DNA of 64,000 nt from contig NZ_JNYZ01000049.1 of the NCBI RefSeq assembly GCF_000717335.1, positions 25,791 through 89,790 on the forward strand. The letters are read 5' to 3'. Source of the stretch: Amycolatopsis jejuensis. Its GTDB lineage: Bacteria; Actinomycetota; Actinomycetes; Mycobacteriales; Pseudonocardiaceae. The translations under genes and the position numbers were made by a program. Shown in pieces: positions 8,435-16,875 of the stretch. Each line of letters opens with the position of its first letter. Position 1 is the stretch's first letter. A model generated the notes under the pieces. That model did not search any database. It worked only from the letters and a program-made list of their open reading frames with translations, and was not told where the DNA came from.

Positions 8435-9376
8435 GTGATCGTGGTGGGTGGAGAGGCGCTCGTCGACCTCGTACCGGGTGAACCGTTGGATTCCACTGTG
8501 GACGGTGGGCTGCGTGCGCTGCTGCCCCGCCTCGGTGGTGGTCCGTACAACGTCGCGCTAGCCGCGGCCCGGCTCGGCGTACCGGCGTCGTTCCTGTCGC
8601 GGGTTTCCACTGACCGGTTCGGAGTAGCGCTCGTGGACCGGCTCGCCGCTTCGGGGGTGGACACCGCCTTGCTGCAGCGCGGAAACGAACCGTCGACGCT
8701 CGCGGTGGTCGCCCTCGACGAACGCGGTACCGCGCAGTACACCTTTTACGTCGAGGGAACCGCCGATCGGCTGGTTTCCGATCCGGGTCCGCTGCCGGAC
8801 GAAACCACCGCGCTGTCGCTCGGCACGCTCGGCATGGTGCTGGAGCCGGGCGTGAGCGCGTACGAGCAGGTGCTCCGCCGCGAATCCGCGCGCGGCACGC
8901 TCACCGTGCTCGACCCCAACATCCGTGCGGCGCTGATCACCGACCCCGCGGCCTACCGTGCGCGGTTCGCGTCCTGGCTGCCGGATGTCCGGTTGCTGAA
9001 GATCTCCGATGACGATGTCGCATGGCTTGCCGAGGGGGCCGACCCGGTGTCCGCCGCGAAATCCTGGGTCGAGTCCGGTGTGGACGCAGTGGTGCTCACG
9101 CGCGGTGCCGAGGGACTGTCCGTGGTCACTGCGCAAGGTGAGCTGGCCCACGTCCCTTCCCGCAAGGTCGAGGTAGTGGACACCATCGGCGCGGGCGACA
9201 CCGTGCAGGGTGCGCTGCTGGCGTGGTTGCACGAACAGGCAGTACGCGATCTTGCCGCGCTCGACGCCGCGGCGTGGACCGAAGCGCTCGCCTTTGCGGC
9301 GAAAGCGGCCTCGATCACCGTGTCCCGAAGCGGGGCCGAGCCGCCGACTGCCGCGGACATGGCGGCCACCGTGTGA
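8435..9376 (+). CDS. PfkB-family carbohydrate kinase (fructokinase-like)
   Basis: This 313-residue ribokinase/PfkB-family sugar kinase has an N-terminal GGEALVDLVPG strand, the LPRLGGGPYNVALAAARLG substrate-lid segment, and the C-terminal DTIGAGDTVQGALLAWL signature containing the catalytic Asp and anion hole. It phosphorylates a free sugar, most likely fructose or a related hexose, with ATP in the cytoplasm. The GTG at 8435 gives a canonical N-terminus. It stands alone between the TetR hairpin and the citrate synthase promoter region, so the sugar is not indicated by context. Confidence 0.85.
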   Translation: MIVVGGEALVDLVPGEPLDSTVDGGLRALLPRLGGGPYNVALAAARLGVPASFLSRVSTDRFGVALVDRLAASGVDTALLQRGNEPSTLAVVALDERGTAQYTFYVEGTADRLVSDPGPLPDETTALSLGTLGMVLEPGVSAYEQVLRRESARGTLTVLDPNIRAALITDPAAYRARFASWLPDVRLLKISDDDVAWLAEGADPVSAAKSWVESGVDAVVLTRGAEGLSVVTAQGELAHVPSRKVEVVDTIGAGDTVQGALLAWLHEQAVRDLAALDAAAWTEALAFAAKAASITVSRSGAEPPTAADMAATV

Positions 9377-9566
9377 ACCTGGTCCCAATGGGGCCTTTCG
9401 GGGCAACGCAGCGAGTGCGCACCCACCCACCCTTCGACTAGCGTAGTAGTGAATTCATTCCCCAGCGGGGCGGTGTGCAGCGAGGCGCGTGTTTCCTCGC
9501 GTGAACACGTGGCTACTGCGGAACCCGTAGGCGCCGCCGCTCCGTGCCAACGTGAGAGGGACCTGC

Positions 9567-10883
9567 ATGTCCGACGCGACGAATGCGGGGCAGGCCGGCG
9601 GCGAAACCGCGACACTGCGCCTGCCGAGTGGCGAGCACGAGTTCAAGGTGGTCCAGCCGGTCGAGGGCGCGCCGGGGATCGAACTGGGAAAGCTGCTGGC
9701 GTCGACGGGGTACATCACCTACGACCCCGGGTTCGTCAACACCGGAGCCGCGTCGTCGGCCATCACCTACATCGACGGTGATGCGGGCATCCTGCGCTAT
9801 CGCGGGTACCCGATCGAGCAGCTGGCCGAGAAATCCACCTTCATCGAGGTGTCCTACCTGCTGATCTACGGTGAGCTGCCCACCGAGACCCAGCTCGCCG
9901 ACTTCACCGAGAAGATCCAGCGGCACACGCTGCTGCACGAGGACCTGAAGGCGTTCTTCTCCGGTTTCCCGCGCGATGCGCACCCGATGCCGGTGCTGTC
10001 CAGTGCCGTTTCCGCGCTGTCCACGTTCTACCAGGACTCGCTGAACCCGTTCGACGAGCCGAACGTCGAGCTGTCCACCATCCGCCTGCTGGCGAAGGTG
10101 CCCACGCTCGCCGCGTACGCCTACAAGAAGTCCATCGGGCAGCCACTGCTGTACCCGGACAACTCGCTGGGCCTGGTGGAGAACTTCCTGCGGATGACGT
10201 TCGGCTTCCCGGCCGAGCCGTACGAGGTCGACCCGGACGTCGCGAAGGCGCTCGACCTGCTGTTCATCCTGCACGCGGACCACGAGCAGAACTGCTCCAC
10301 GTCCACCGTGCGGCTCGTGGGCTCGTCCGAGGCGAACCTGTTCGCCAGCATTTCGGCGGGCATCAACGCGCTGTTCGGCCCGCTGCACGGCGGCGCGAAC
10401 TCGGCGGTGCTGGAGATGCTCGAGGGCATCCGCGCCGACGGCGGTGACGTGGCGACGTTCGTCAACCGCGTGAAGAACAAGGAAAAGGGTGTCAAGCTCA
10501 TGGGCTTCGGGCACCGGGTCTACAAGAACTACGACCCGCGCGCGAAGATCATCAAGAACACCGCCGACGACATCCTCGGCAAGCTGAAGGGCGGCGACCA
10601 GCTGCTCGAGATCGCGAAGAAGCTCGAGGAAACCGCCCTTTCCGACGACTACTTCGTCGAGCGCAAGCTGTACCCGAACGTCGATTTCTACACCGGGCTC
10701 ATCTACCGCGCGCTCGGTTTCCCCACGAAGTTCTTCACCGTGCTGTTCGCGCTCGGCCGGCTGCCCGGCTGGATCGCGCACTGGCGCGAGATGATCAACG
10801 ACCCGCAGACCAAGATCGGGCGCCCGCGCCAGATCTACACCGGGCACGCCACCCGGGACTACACGCCGATCTCGGAGCGCTGA
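9567..10883 (+). CDS. gltA: Citrate synthase (type II, hexameric)
   Basis: This 438-residue citrate synthase condenses acetyl-CoA and oxaloacetate at the entry of the TCA cycle. Signature segments are LHADHEQNCSTSTVRLVGSS, GPLHGGAN (His274) and FGHRVYKNYDPRAK (His316). The long N-terminal extension with GYI-TYDPGFVNTG is typical of the NADH-regulated hexameric Gram-negative/actinobacterial type. The ATG at 9567 follows a GAGAGGG ribosome-binding site with good spacing; an upstream in-frame GTG at 9552 would add five residues. A strong palindromic terminator follows directly. Confidence 0.95.
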   Translation: MSDATNAGQAGGETATLRLPSGEHEFKVVQPVEGAPGIELGKLLASTGYITYDPGFVNTGAASSAITYIDGDAGILRYRGYPIEQLAEKSTFIEVSYLLIYGELPTETQLADFTEKIQRHTLLHEDLKAFFSGFPRDAHPMPVLSSAVSALSTFYQDSLNPFDEPNVELSTIRLLAKVPTLAAYAYKKSIGQPLLYPDNSLGLVENFLRMTFGFPAEPYEVDPDVAKALDLLFILHADHEQNCSTSTVRLVGSSEANLFASISAGINALFGPLHGGANSAVLEMLEGIRADGGDVATFVNRVKNKEKGVKLMGFGHRVYKNYDPRAKIIKNTADDILGKLKGGDQLLEIAKKLEETALSDDYFVERKLYPNVDFYTGLIYRALGFPTKFFTVLFALGRLPGWIAHWREMINDPQTKIGRPRQIYTGHATRDYTPISER

Positions 10884-10896
10884 GGATTCTCGCTCG

Positions 10897-10930
10897 AACG
10901 CCCCGTCGTGCCGCGGCACGACGGGGCGTT
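10897..10930 (+). terminator. 34-bp perfect palindromic terminator of gltA
   Basis: The stretch is a perfect 34-bp palindrome, with 17-nt half AACGCCCCGTCGTGCCG and its exact complement. It begins 14 nt after the gltA stop and is followed by a short T-rich step. It should fold into a long GC-rich hairpin; it ends 15 nt before the photolyase start. Confidence 0.85.
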
Positions 10931-10944
10931 TATCGTTGTCCGGT

Positions 10945-12297
10945 ATGACGATGGAAGCACCGGTCGTGCTGTGGTTCCGCCGGGACCTCCGGCTGCGGGA
11001 CCACGCTGCGCTGCTCACTGCTTCGAAGCACAGCAAGCATGTCCTGGCGTTGTACGTGCTGGACGACCGGTTGCTGAAGCCCGCCGGTGCACCGAGGACG
11101 GCTTTTCTCCTGGCTTCGCTGCGGGAATTGGACCAGGCATTGTCCGGACGACTGTTGGTGCGGCACGGCGATCCGGTGCAGGAGGTCGTGGCCGCGGCGC
11201 GGGAGATCGGTGCGGCTGCGGTGCATGTCACGGCGGATACCGTGCCTTATGGTCGTACGCGCGATGATGCGGTGGCGAAAGCCTTGGCAGCGCACGGGAT
11301 CGAGTGGGTGCCGACCGGGTCTCCGTACGCGGTGACGCCGGGGCGGGTGACGAAGCCGGACGGGACCCCGTATCGCGTGTTCACGCCGTTCCATCGGGCG
11401 TGGACCCGGCACGGATGGCCGCGTCCGGCCGAAACCGATGTGTCCCTTGTGGACTGGGTCAAGCCAGGCAGCTCGCTCCACCTGCCCGCTGCCGACGACG
11501 TACCGTTGCCTCCGGCTGGGGAGGAGACCGCGCTGGACGCTTGGCAAGCGTTTCTCGCCGACGGGATCGCGGATTACGCGGCGGCGCGCGATCGGCCGGA
11601 TCATGCTGGTACGACAAGACTTTCCCCGTACCTGCGATGGGGCGCCATCCATCCGCGCACGATGCTCGCCGATCTGGCGGGGAACTCGTCCGAAGGTGCG
11701 CAGGCTCTGCGGGCGGAGTTGTGCTGGCGGGAATTCCACGCCGACGTGCTGTGGCATCGCCCGGAAACTGCGCGGGAGAATTACGACCGGCGCTTCGACC
11801 GGATGCGGTACGACACCGGGAAAACCGCGCAGGAAATGTTCCGGCAGTGGTGCGGGGGGCGCACCGGGTACCCGATCGTCGACGCCGGAATGCGGCAGCT
11901 GCTCGCCGAAAGCTGGATGCACAACCGGGTCCGGATGATCGTGGCGAGTTTCCTGGTCAAAGACCTGCATTTGCCGTGGTGGTGGGGCGCCCGGCACTTC
12001 ATGCGGCATCTCGTGGACGGGGATCTGGCGTCGAACCAGCTGAACTGGCAGTGGGTTGCGGGGTGCGGCACCGACGCGGCGCCGTATTTCCGGATCTTCA
12101 ATCCCACCACGCAGGGGCAGAAATTCGACCCGCAGGGTGACTACGTCCGCCGGTATGTGCCGGAATTGCGCGACATTCCCGGCAAAGCGGTGCACACGCT
12201 CAAGGAACGTCCGGCGGACTATCCCGCGCCACTGGTCGACCACGCCGAGGAACGGCAGGTGGCGTTGCAGCGGTACGGTGCGATCACCGGGTCCTGA
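10945..12297 (+). CDS. Deoxyribodipyrimidine photolyase
   Basis: This ~450-residue DNA photolyase repairs cyclobutane pyrimidine dimers using blue light. The N-terminal antenna domain begins VVLWFRRDLRLRDHAAL. The C-terminal FAD domain has ELCWREF, GRTGYPIVDAGMRQL, WMHNRVRMIVASFLVKDL, WWWGARHFM and LASNQLNWQWVAGCG, which are hallmark FAD- and DNA-contact segments of class I photolyases. The ATG at 10945 is taken; a TTG at 10936 and an ATG at 10951 are in frame. No strong ribosome-binding site is visible after the palindromic terminator. The stop overlaps the end of the convergent permease gene by 14 nt. Confidence 0.92.
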   Translation: MTMEAPVVLWFRRDLRLRDHAALLTASKHSKHVLALYVLDDRLLKPAGAPRTAFLLASLRELDQALSGRLLVRHGDPVQEVVAAAREIGAAAVHVTADTVPYGRTRDDAVAKALAAHGIEWVPTGSPYAVTPGRVTKPDGTPYRVFTPFHRAWTRHGWPRPAETDVSLVDWVKPGSSLHLPAADDVPLPPAGEETALDAWQAFLADGIADYAAARDRPDHAGTTRLSPYLRWGAIHPRTMLADLAGNSSEGAQALRAELCWREFHADVLWHRPETARENYDRRFDRMRYDTGKTAQEMFRQWCGGRTGYPIVDAGMRQLLAESWMHNRVRMIVASFLVKDLHLPWWWGARHFMRHLVDGDLASNQLNWQWVAGCGTDAAPYFRIFNPTTQGQKFDPQGDYVRRYVPELRDIPGKAVHTLKERPADYPAPLVDHAEERQVALQRYGAITGS

Positions 12298-13372
12298 GCA
12301 CGCTGTTGCGGTACCCCCGCGTGCCCGCCCAGGTGACCACGGCGACGGTCGCGGCGGTGAGCACCAGTGCTGTCACCACTTCCCATGACTCCGCAGTCCC
12401 GAGCCGTGCGGGCAGGAGAATCGGTGACAGCAAAGGGAACAGCGACAGAATACGGATTGCCGCCCCGTGCGGTGCTTGGACCAGCAGGACGAGGCCCGTG
12501 ACCGACCCGATGACCAGCGCGAGCGGTGCGAGTACCGCCGCCTGCCGGGACACGACGTACAGTATTGCGTAGAGCGGGAATCCCAGCAGGTACCACACCA
12601 AACCCCAGGCCGCCGCACCGAGGGCGAGGCCGGTCAGCGACAGCACCCCGGACACGAGACCCGCGATCAGGCCGACCACGCCGAGGATGGCGAGCTGGAT
12701 CAGCCCGACGAGTCCGAGGCCGATCACCTTGCCCAGCAACAGGGAGGTCGGCCGGACGATGGCGAGCATGGTCTCCACCACGCGGCTGGACTTCTCCTCG
12801 GCCACTCCCCGTGCGACCAGCATGCCGTACGTGGTGGCGCTGAGGTACAGCAGAATCGCGACCACGATCCCGGCCGCGAGTTTGGCTCCGGCCTCGGGGT
12901 CGGCCGGCTCGAGCGGCGACACCTCGGCGTGCGCGGCTGCCACGGCCTCATGCACGGTGCCGGGGTCGAGGTTGGCGGAGGACAACTGAGCGTCGAGTAC
13001 CTGCTGCTGCACAATCGTGTCAAGGGTGGCACGCAGTTTCGGGTCCAAAGTGGACTTCACGGTGACCCGCAGCCGGGAGGCACTGCCGGATACAAGCGCG
13101 TCGACGTCGCCATCGCGGACTTGGGTCAGACCGTCCGGTTCGGACAGTACGCGCACGACCTCGACGTTGTGCAGTTGCCCGGCGATCCCCTGCGCCTGCC
13201 CGGTGAGCGCGACCCTGGTCGTGGCCTGGTCGCCGATCACGAGCGCCTGCAGGAGGACGTAACCCAGTAGCAGCAAGAGGAGTACGGCGGTACTGACCAC
13301 AAAGGACCGAGAGCGGAGCCGGGTGTTGAGCTCCCGTTTCGCCACCAGCCGTACCGCACGGACAGGGGTCAT
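12284..13372 (-). CDS. ABC-2 type transporter permease (NatB-like)
   Basis: This 362-residue membrane protein is of the ABC-2/NatB exporter type. It has one N-terminal transmembrane helix after a basic leader (VAKRELNTRLRSRSF), a large extracytoplasmic domain of ~150 residues, then five or six C-terminal helices with the family-typical VARGVAEEKSSRVVETML segment. Its ATG overlaps the stop of the ATPase gene (ATGA), so it forms an exporter with that protein. The 3' end overlaps the convergent photolyase gene. NatAB systems export sodium or cytotoxic compounds; the substrate here is unknown. Confidence 0.85.
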   Translation of the reverse strand: MTPVRAVRLVAKRELNTRLRSRSFVVSTAVLLLLLLGYVLLQALVIGDQATTRVALTGQAQGIAGQLHNVEVVRVLSEPDGLTQVRDGDVDALVSGSASRLRVTVKSTLDPKLRATLDTIVQQQVLDAQLSSANLDPGTVHEAVAAAHAEVSPLEPADPEAGAKLAAGIVVAILLYLSATTYGMLVARGVAEEKSSRVVETMLAIVRPTSLLLGKVIGLGLVGLIQLAILGVVGLIAGLVSGVLSLTGLALGAAAWGLVWYLLGFPLYAILYVVSRQAAVLAPLALVIGSVTGLVLLVQAPHGAAIRILSLFPLLSPILLPARLGTAESWEVVTALVLTAATVAVVTWAGTRGYRNSVLRTR

Positions 13373-14271
13373 CGTGGTCCCTCCGGCGTGGCGACAGCGT
13401 CGTGAAACAGCTCGGACAACGTGCGTCGGCGGTGGCTGAACTCGGTGACCGGCCCGGTGGCCAGCGCCGCGGCGAGCACGGCTTGGTCGTCCGCACTCGG
13501 GGACAGTTCCAGCACCGTAGTGGCACCATGGCCTTCCAACACCCGCGCGCCAGGAACCGTTGCCGCCCAACCGGGACGCGCTCCTGGTGCGGTGACCACC
13601 AGGCGTCGCGCGGCATCGCGAGTCAGTTCGTCCACTGTGCCTACGGCGACCATCCGGCCGTCCCGGATGATTCCGACGCGGTCACACAGCCGTTCCACGA
13701 GATCGAGCTGGTGACTGGAAAACAGCACCGAAGCCCCGGCGGATGCCTTCTCCCGCAACACTTTGCTCAGCACATCCACGACCAGCGGGTCGAGACCGGA
13801 GAACGGTTCGTCGAGCACCAGCACGGCAGGATTGTGCACCAGCGCGGCGGCGAGCTGCACCCGTTGCCGGTTGCCGAGGCTGAGCTTCTGGGCCGCTTCC
13901 GTGCGCCACGGCCCGAGCCCGAACCGCGCGACCCACAGCTCGGCCGCGCCATACGCCTCGTTCGTGCTGAGCCCATGCAGCTCCGCGAGGTACACGAGCT
14001 GGTCGAACACCTTCATCCTCGGGTAGAGACCACGTTCCTCAGGCAGGTACCCGATCTGCGCGCGGGTCTCGTCCGTCACCGGGCGGCCGTCGAGACGGAC
14101 CTCGCCGGAGTCGGCCGCGAGCACCCCGAGGGCGATCCGCATCGTGGTGGTCTTGCCGGCGCCGGAGCTGCCGACGAGCCCGAAAACCTCGCCCGGACGC
14201 ACCGCGAAACTCACGCCGTCGAGCGCGGTTTTCGCCCCGAACGCCTTGCTGACCCGGTCGATCTCCAGCAT
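13369..14271 (-). CDS. ABC transporter ATP-binding protein (NatA-like)
   Basis: This 300-residue ATPase has Walker A GSSGAGKTTT, a signature region written LSLGNRQRVQLAAAL (an LSLGN-x-Q variant of LSGGQ), Walker B VLVLDEPFSGLDP and the H-loop SSHQLDLVE. A C-terminal extension of ~80 residues follows. The LSxGN form is usual in DrrA/NatA-like exporters. The ATG at 14271 shares one base with the stop of the XRE gene upstream, and its own stop overlaps the permease start, giving a compact three-gene export operon: regulator, ATPase, permease. Confidence 0.9.
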   Translation of the reverse strand: MLEIDRVSKAFGAKTALDGVSFAVRPGEVFGLVGSSGAGKTTTMRIALGVLAADSGEVRLDGRPVTDETRAQIGYLPEERGLYPRMKVFDQLVYLAELHGLSTNEAYGAAELWVARFGLGPWRTEAAQKLSLGNRQRVQLAAALVHNPAVLVLDEPFSGLDPLVVDVLSKVLREKASAGASVLFSSHQLDLVERLCDRVGIIRDGRMVAVGTVDELTRDAARRLVVTAPGARPGWAATVPGARVLEGHGATTVLELSPSADDQAVLAAALATGPVTEFSHRRRTLSELFHDAVATPEGPR

Positions 14272-14540
14272 CACGCATCCCCCTCCCGATAGACCTGGGT
14301 GGACAGCGGCGCGAACGGCTCGCGGCCGAACACCGCCTCCACCGGCAGGTCGAACACCGCGCAAATGCGCAACGCCAGATCGAGACTCGGGTAGTGGTCC
14401 CCGCGTTCCAGGGCGCCGATGGTCTGCGGGTTCACCTCGACCGCCGCGGCCAGCTCCGCGCGGCTCATCCGCCGCTCCGCCCGCAACACTGCAAGACGGT
14501 TGTGAATCGGCAGCTCTTTCCCCCGCCGCACTGGACTCAT
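14271..14540 (-). CDS. XRE-family helix-turn-helix regulator
   Basis: This 89-residue DNA-binding protein contains one HTH_3 domain: LAVLRAERRMSRAELAAAVEVNPQTIGALERGDHYPSLDLALRICAVF. Short XRE proteins of this kind (YozG-like) often sit in front of ABC-2 export operons in Firmicutes and Actinobacteria and control them. The first codons (MSPVRRGKELPIHNR) place the start at 14540. The stop abuts the ATPase start. The composite repeat at 14596-14674 lies immediately upstream and may contain or interrupt its promoter. Confidence 0.85.
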   Translation of the reverse strand: MSPVRRGKELPIHNRLAVLRAERRMSRAELAAAVEVNPQTIGALERGDHYPSLDLALRICAVFDLPVEAVFGREPFAPLSTQVYREGDA

Positions 14541-14595
14541 GCACCGTACTGTTGCAAAAACCCAACGAACCAGCAAGTCGACCCGGTCCACACCA

Positions 14596-14674
14596 CCCCA
14601 ATGTGGCATTGGGTGCATCTGACGCAACCAATGTGGCGTTCGGTGCATCTGACGCACCCAATGCCACATTGGGG
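14596..14674. repeat. Composite palindrome with internal direct repeat
   Basis: The outer arms CCCCAATGTGGCATTGGG+TGC (14596-14616) and their exact complement (14654-14674) form a perfect 21-bp inverted repeat. Inside are two direct copies of an about 29-nt unit with 30-nt spacing, 14598-14626 and 14628-14656, each ending GGTGCATCTGACGCA. It lies between the glpD stop and the XRE start. It looks like a mobile or regulatory intergenic element and is not coding. Confidence 0.85.
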
Positions 14675-14691
14675 CGATGTTTGGCAGCGGG

Positions 14692-16218
14692 TCAGGAGAG
14701 CCCGGCCAGTGTCTTTTCGACCAGGTCGGCCACTCGTTCCCGGGCTGCTTCCGCCTCGGCCGGGACCAGTGACAGGCGGGTGCGGCGTTCGAGGACGTCG
14801 TCCACCGTCTGGGCGCCCTCGTGGCGGACGGCCCACACCACCTCGGCCGCAGTGATCTCCGTCGAATCCGACAGTGGCTCGGCGAACTCCGGTTCCACTG
14901 CGCCCAGCGCGGCCACACGGGGTGCTTCCGTGCCGTACTTGGCGACCAGTCGGGCTGGAGCGTCCACAAGGGACAGTCGCGATCGCGGTGCGGCGCCGAG
15001 CAGGGGCAGCTTCGCGGTGCGCGACGGGCCTGCGTGCAGTCCGGCGTGGGTGAGCGCTGCGTCGACCGCGTCCTCGGCCATTCGGCGGTACGTGGTGAGC
15101 TTGCCGCCGACCACGGTCAGGACGCCGTCCGCGCTGGTGACCACTGCGTGTTTGCGGGAGAGGTCCGCGCTGCGTCCGGCTGATCCGGCGACGAGCGGGC
15201 GTAATCCGGCGTACGAGCCGATCACGTCCTTTTCGGACAGTGGGCGGCTCAGCACCGACGACGCCACCGACAGCAGGAAGTCCACATCGGACTCCGGGAC
15301 CGTCGGTACGTCCGGTACCTCGCCGGTGATCGGCTCGTCGGTGAGTCCCAAGTAGACTCTGCCGTCCGGTTGGGGGAGAAGGAAGACGAACCGGTTGCTC
15401 TCGCCGGGTACCGGGATGTTCACCGAGGTGGCGCCGACGCGCACGGTGTCCGGCGCGAGCACCAAGTGTGACCCGCGGGATGGGCGCAGCCGTACCGAAT
15501 CGGTGAGTGTGCCGGCCCATACGCCGGTTGCATTGATGACCTGCCGGGCGTGCAAGGCGTAGCCTTCGGAGGTGCGGACTTCGGTGCCGGACAAGGAAAT
15601 CGCGCGCACCCCGGTGATGATCCGGGCGCCGAGCAACGCGGCCGTACGCGCGAGCGTGATCACCAGCCGGGCGTCGTCGACCAACGCGCCGTCGTAGGCC
15701 AGCAGCGCGCCGCGCAACCCCGCCGGGGTGAGACCGGGGGACAACGCCAGCGCTTCCGCGGCGGGAATCCGGCGTGGCGAAGGCAATACCGACGACGGCG
15801 TGCGCGCCACTCGACGCAATGCGTCACCCGCTCGCAGACCGGTGGTGATAACCGCTTGCTGCGCCGCGGAAGTGTCCGGATAGAGCGGGAAAAGCTGCGG
15901 CATCGCGCGCGTGAGGTGCGGCGCGGTGCGGGTCATCAGGATCCCGCGCTCCACCGCACTTTCGTGCGCGAGTGCGAGGTCGCCCTTGGCCAGGTACCGC
16001 AATCCGCCGTGCACCAGCTTGCTCGACCAGCGCGAGGTACCGAATGCGAGGTCGTGTGCTTCCACCAGTGCCACGGACAGCCCGCGCGCCGCCGCGTCCA
16101 ACGCGATCCCGGCGCCGGTGACACCGCCGCCGACCACCAGCACGTCGACCCGTTCCCCGTCGGCCAGCCGCGCCAGCTCGCGTTCGCGGCGGCGCGCGTT
16201 GAGCGAGCCGGTGCTCAT
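14692..16218 (-). CDS. glpD: Glycerol-3-phosphate dehydrogenase
   Basis: This 508-residue FAD-dependent sn-glycerol-3-phosphate dehydrogenase oxidises glycerol 3-phosphate to dihydroxyacetone phosphate at the membrane. The N-terminal dinucleotide fold VDVLVVGGGVTGAGIALDA and the FGTSRWSSKLVHGGLRYL active-site segment are diagnostic. GKLTTYRRMAEDAVDAAL marks the C-terminal domain. The start ATG at 16218 overlaps the TetR stop (ATGA), so both are in one transcript. Across the divergent promoter lies a flavoprotein related to alkyl-DHAP synthase, placing this locus in glycerol-phosphate/ether-lipid metabolism. Confidence 0.93.
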   Translation of the reverse strand: MSTGSLNARRRERELARLADGERVDVLVVGGGVTGAGIALDAAARGLSVALVEAHDLAFGTSRWSSKLVHGGLRYLAKGDLALAHESAVERGILMTRTAPHLTRAMPQLFPLYPDTSAAQQAVITTGLRAGDALRRVARTPSSVLPSPRRIPAAEALALSPGLTPAGLRGALLAYDGALVDDARLVITLARTAALLGARIITGVRAISLSGTEVRTSEGYALHARQVINATGVWAGTLTDSVRLRPSRGSHLVLAPDTVRVGATSVNIPVPGESNRFVFLLPQPDGRVYLGLTDEPITGEVPDVPTVPESDVDFLLSVASSVLSRPLSEKDVIGSYAGLRPLVAGSAGRSADLSRKHAVVTSADGVLTVVGGKLTTYRRMAEDAVDAALTHAGLHAGPSRTAKLPLLGAAPRSRLSLVDAPARLVAKYGTEAPRVAALGAVEPEFAEPLSDSTEITAAEVVWAVRHEGAQTVDDVLERRTRLSLVPAEAEAARERVADLVEKTLAGLS

Positions 16219-16859
16219 GGCCGCAAAGCCGCGTCGACCAGGTACCGGAACTCGGCGAGCAGGGCGGCTTCGTCGACGTCGGCGGTCGCGGGACGCAGGG
16301 AGAACGCGAACGACTGGACCACCAGCAACACCGACCGGGCCTGCGTGACCACCTCGGCGCGGCGCACCGAACCGTCCCGGTGCCCCTCCTCGATCAGCTG
16401 CCGGAGTACCTGCTCGGCGAACTGCTGCGTGGCCCCGAGCCGCTCGACGATGTAGGGCAGCACCAGCTCCGGGTCGACGTCCAGCAGCGTGCGGAACAGC
16501 GGGTCCGCGGACAACGCGCTGACGCCGGCCGCGGCGATGTGCACAATGCGATCGCGGGTGTGCGCAGCGTCGCTGCCGGACTCGCTCACCCGCTGCAGCA
16601 GGCCGCTGAACTCGCGGGTCATCAGCGCGGCGAGCACGCTGCGCACGTCGGGGAACCGGCGGTACACGGTCATGCGGCTGACCTGCGCGGTGCGGGCGAT
16701 CTCCGCGAGCGTGGTGCGCCGGACCCCGACTGCGAGCACGCACTTGCGCGCGGCGTCGAGGAGCACGTCGTCGCCGACGCGTGCCGAGGTCGGGCGGCTG
16801 CGCGCGTCCGCGAGCGCCGAGGGGGCCTCTCCCGGTCGGGAGTGACGTTTGACGTCCAT
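16215..16859 (-). CDS. TetR-family transcriptional regulator
   Basis: This 214-residue TetR regulator has the N-terminal HTH VRRTTLAEIARTAQVSRMTVYRRFPDVRSVL at about residues 45-75 and a helical ligand domain. It is translated just ahead of glpD (ATGA overlap) and is divergent from the FAD oxidase gene with only 16 bp between the starts. The short divergent gap includes GTCACACTGTACC, and a GTGACGT sequence lies in the first codons, so the operator may overlap both starts. It probably controls glpD and the flavoprotein. A similar order (glpD, TetR, flavoprotein) is recalled from Mycobacterium tuberculosis. Confidence 0.85.
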   Translation of the reverse strand: MDVKRHSRPGEAPSALADARSRPTSARVGDDVLLDAARKCVLAVGVRRTTLAEIARTAQVSRMTVYRRFPDVRSVLAALMTREFSGLLQRVSESGSDAAHTRDRIVHIAAAGVSALSADPLFRTLLDVDPELVLPYIVERLGATQQFAEQVLRQLIEEGHRDGSVRRAEVVTQARSVLLVVQSFAFSLRPATADVDEAALLAEFRYLVDAALRP

Positions 16860-16875
16860 ATGTCACACTGTACCG

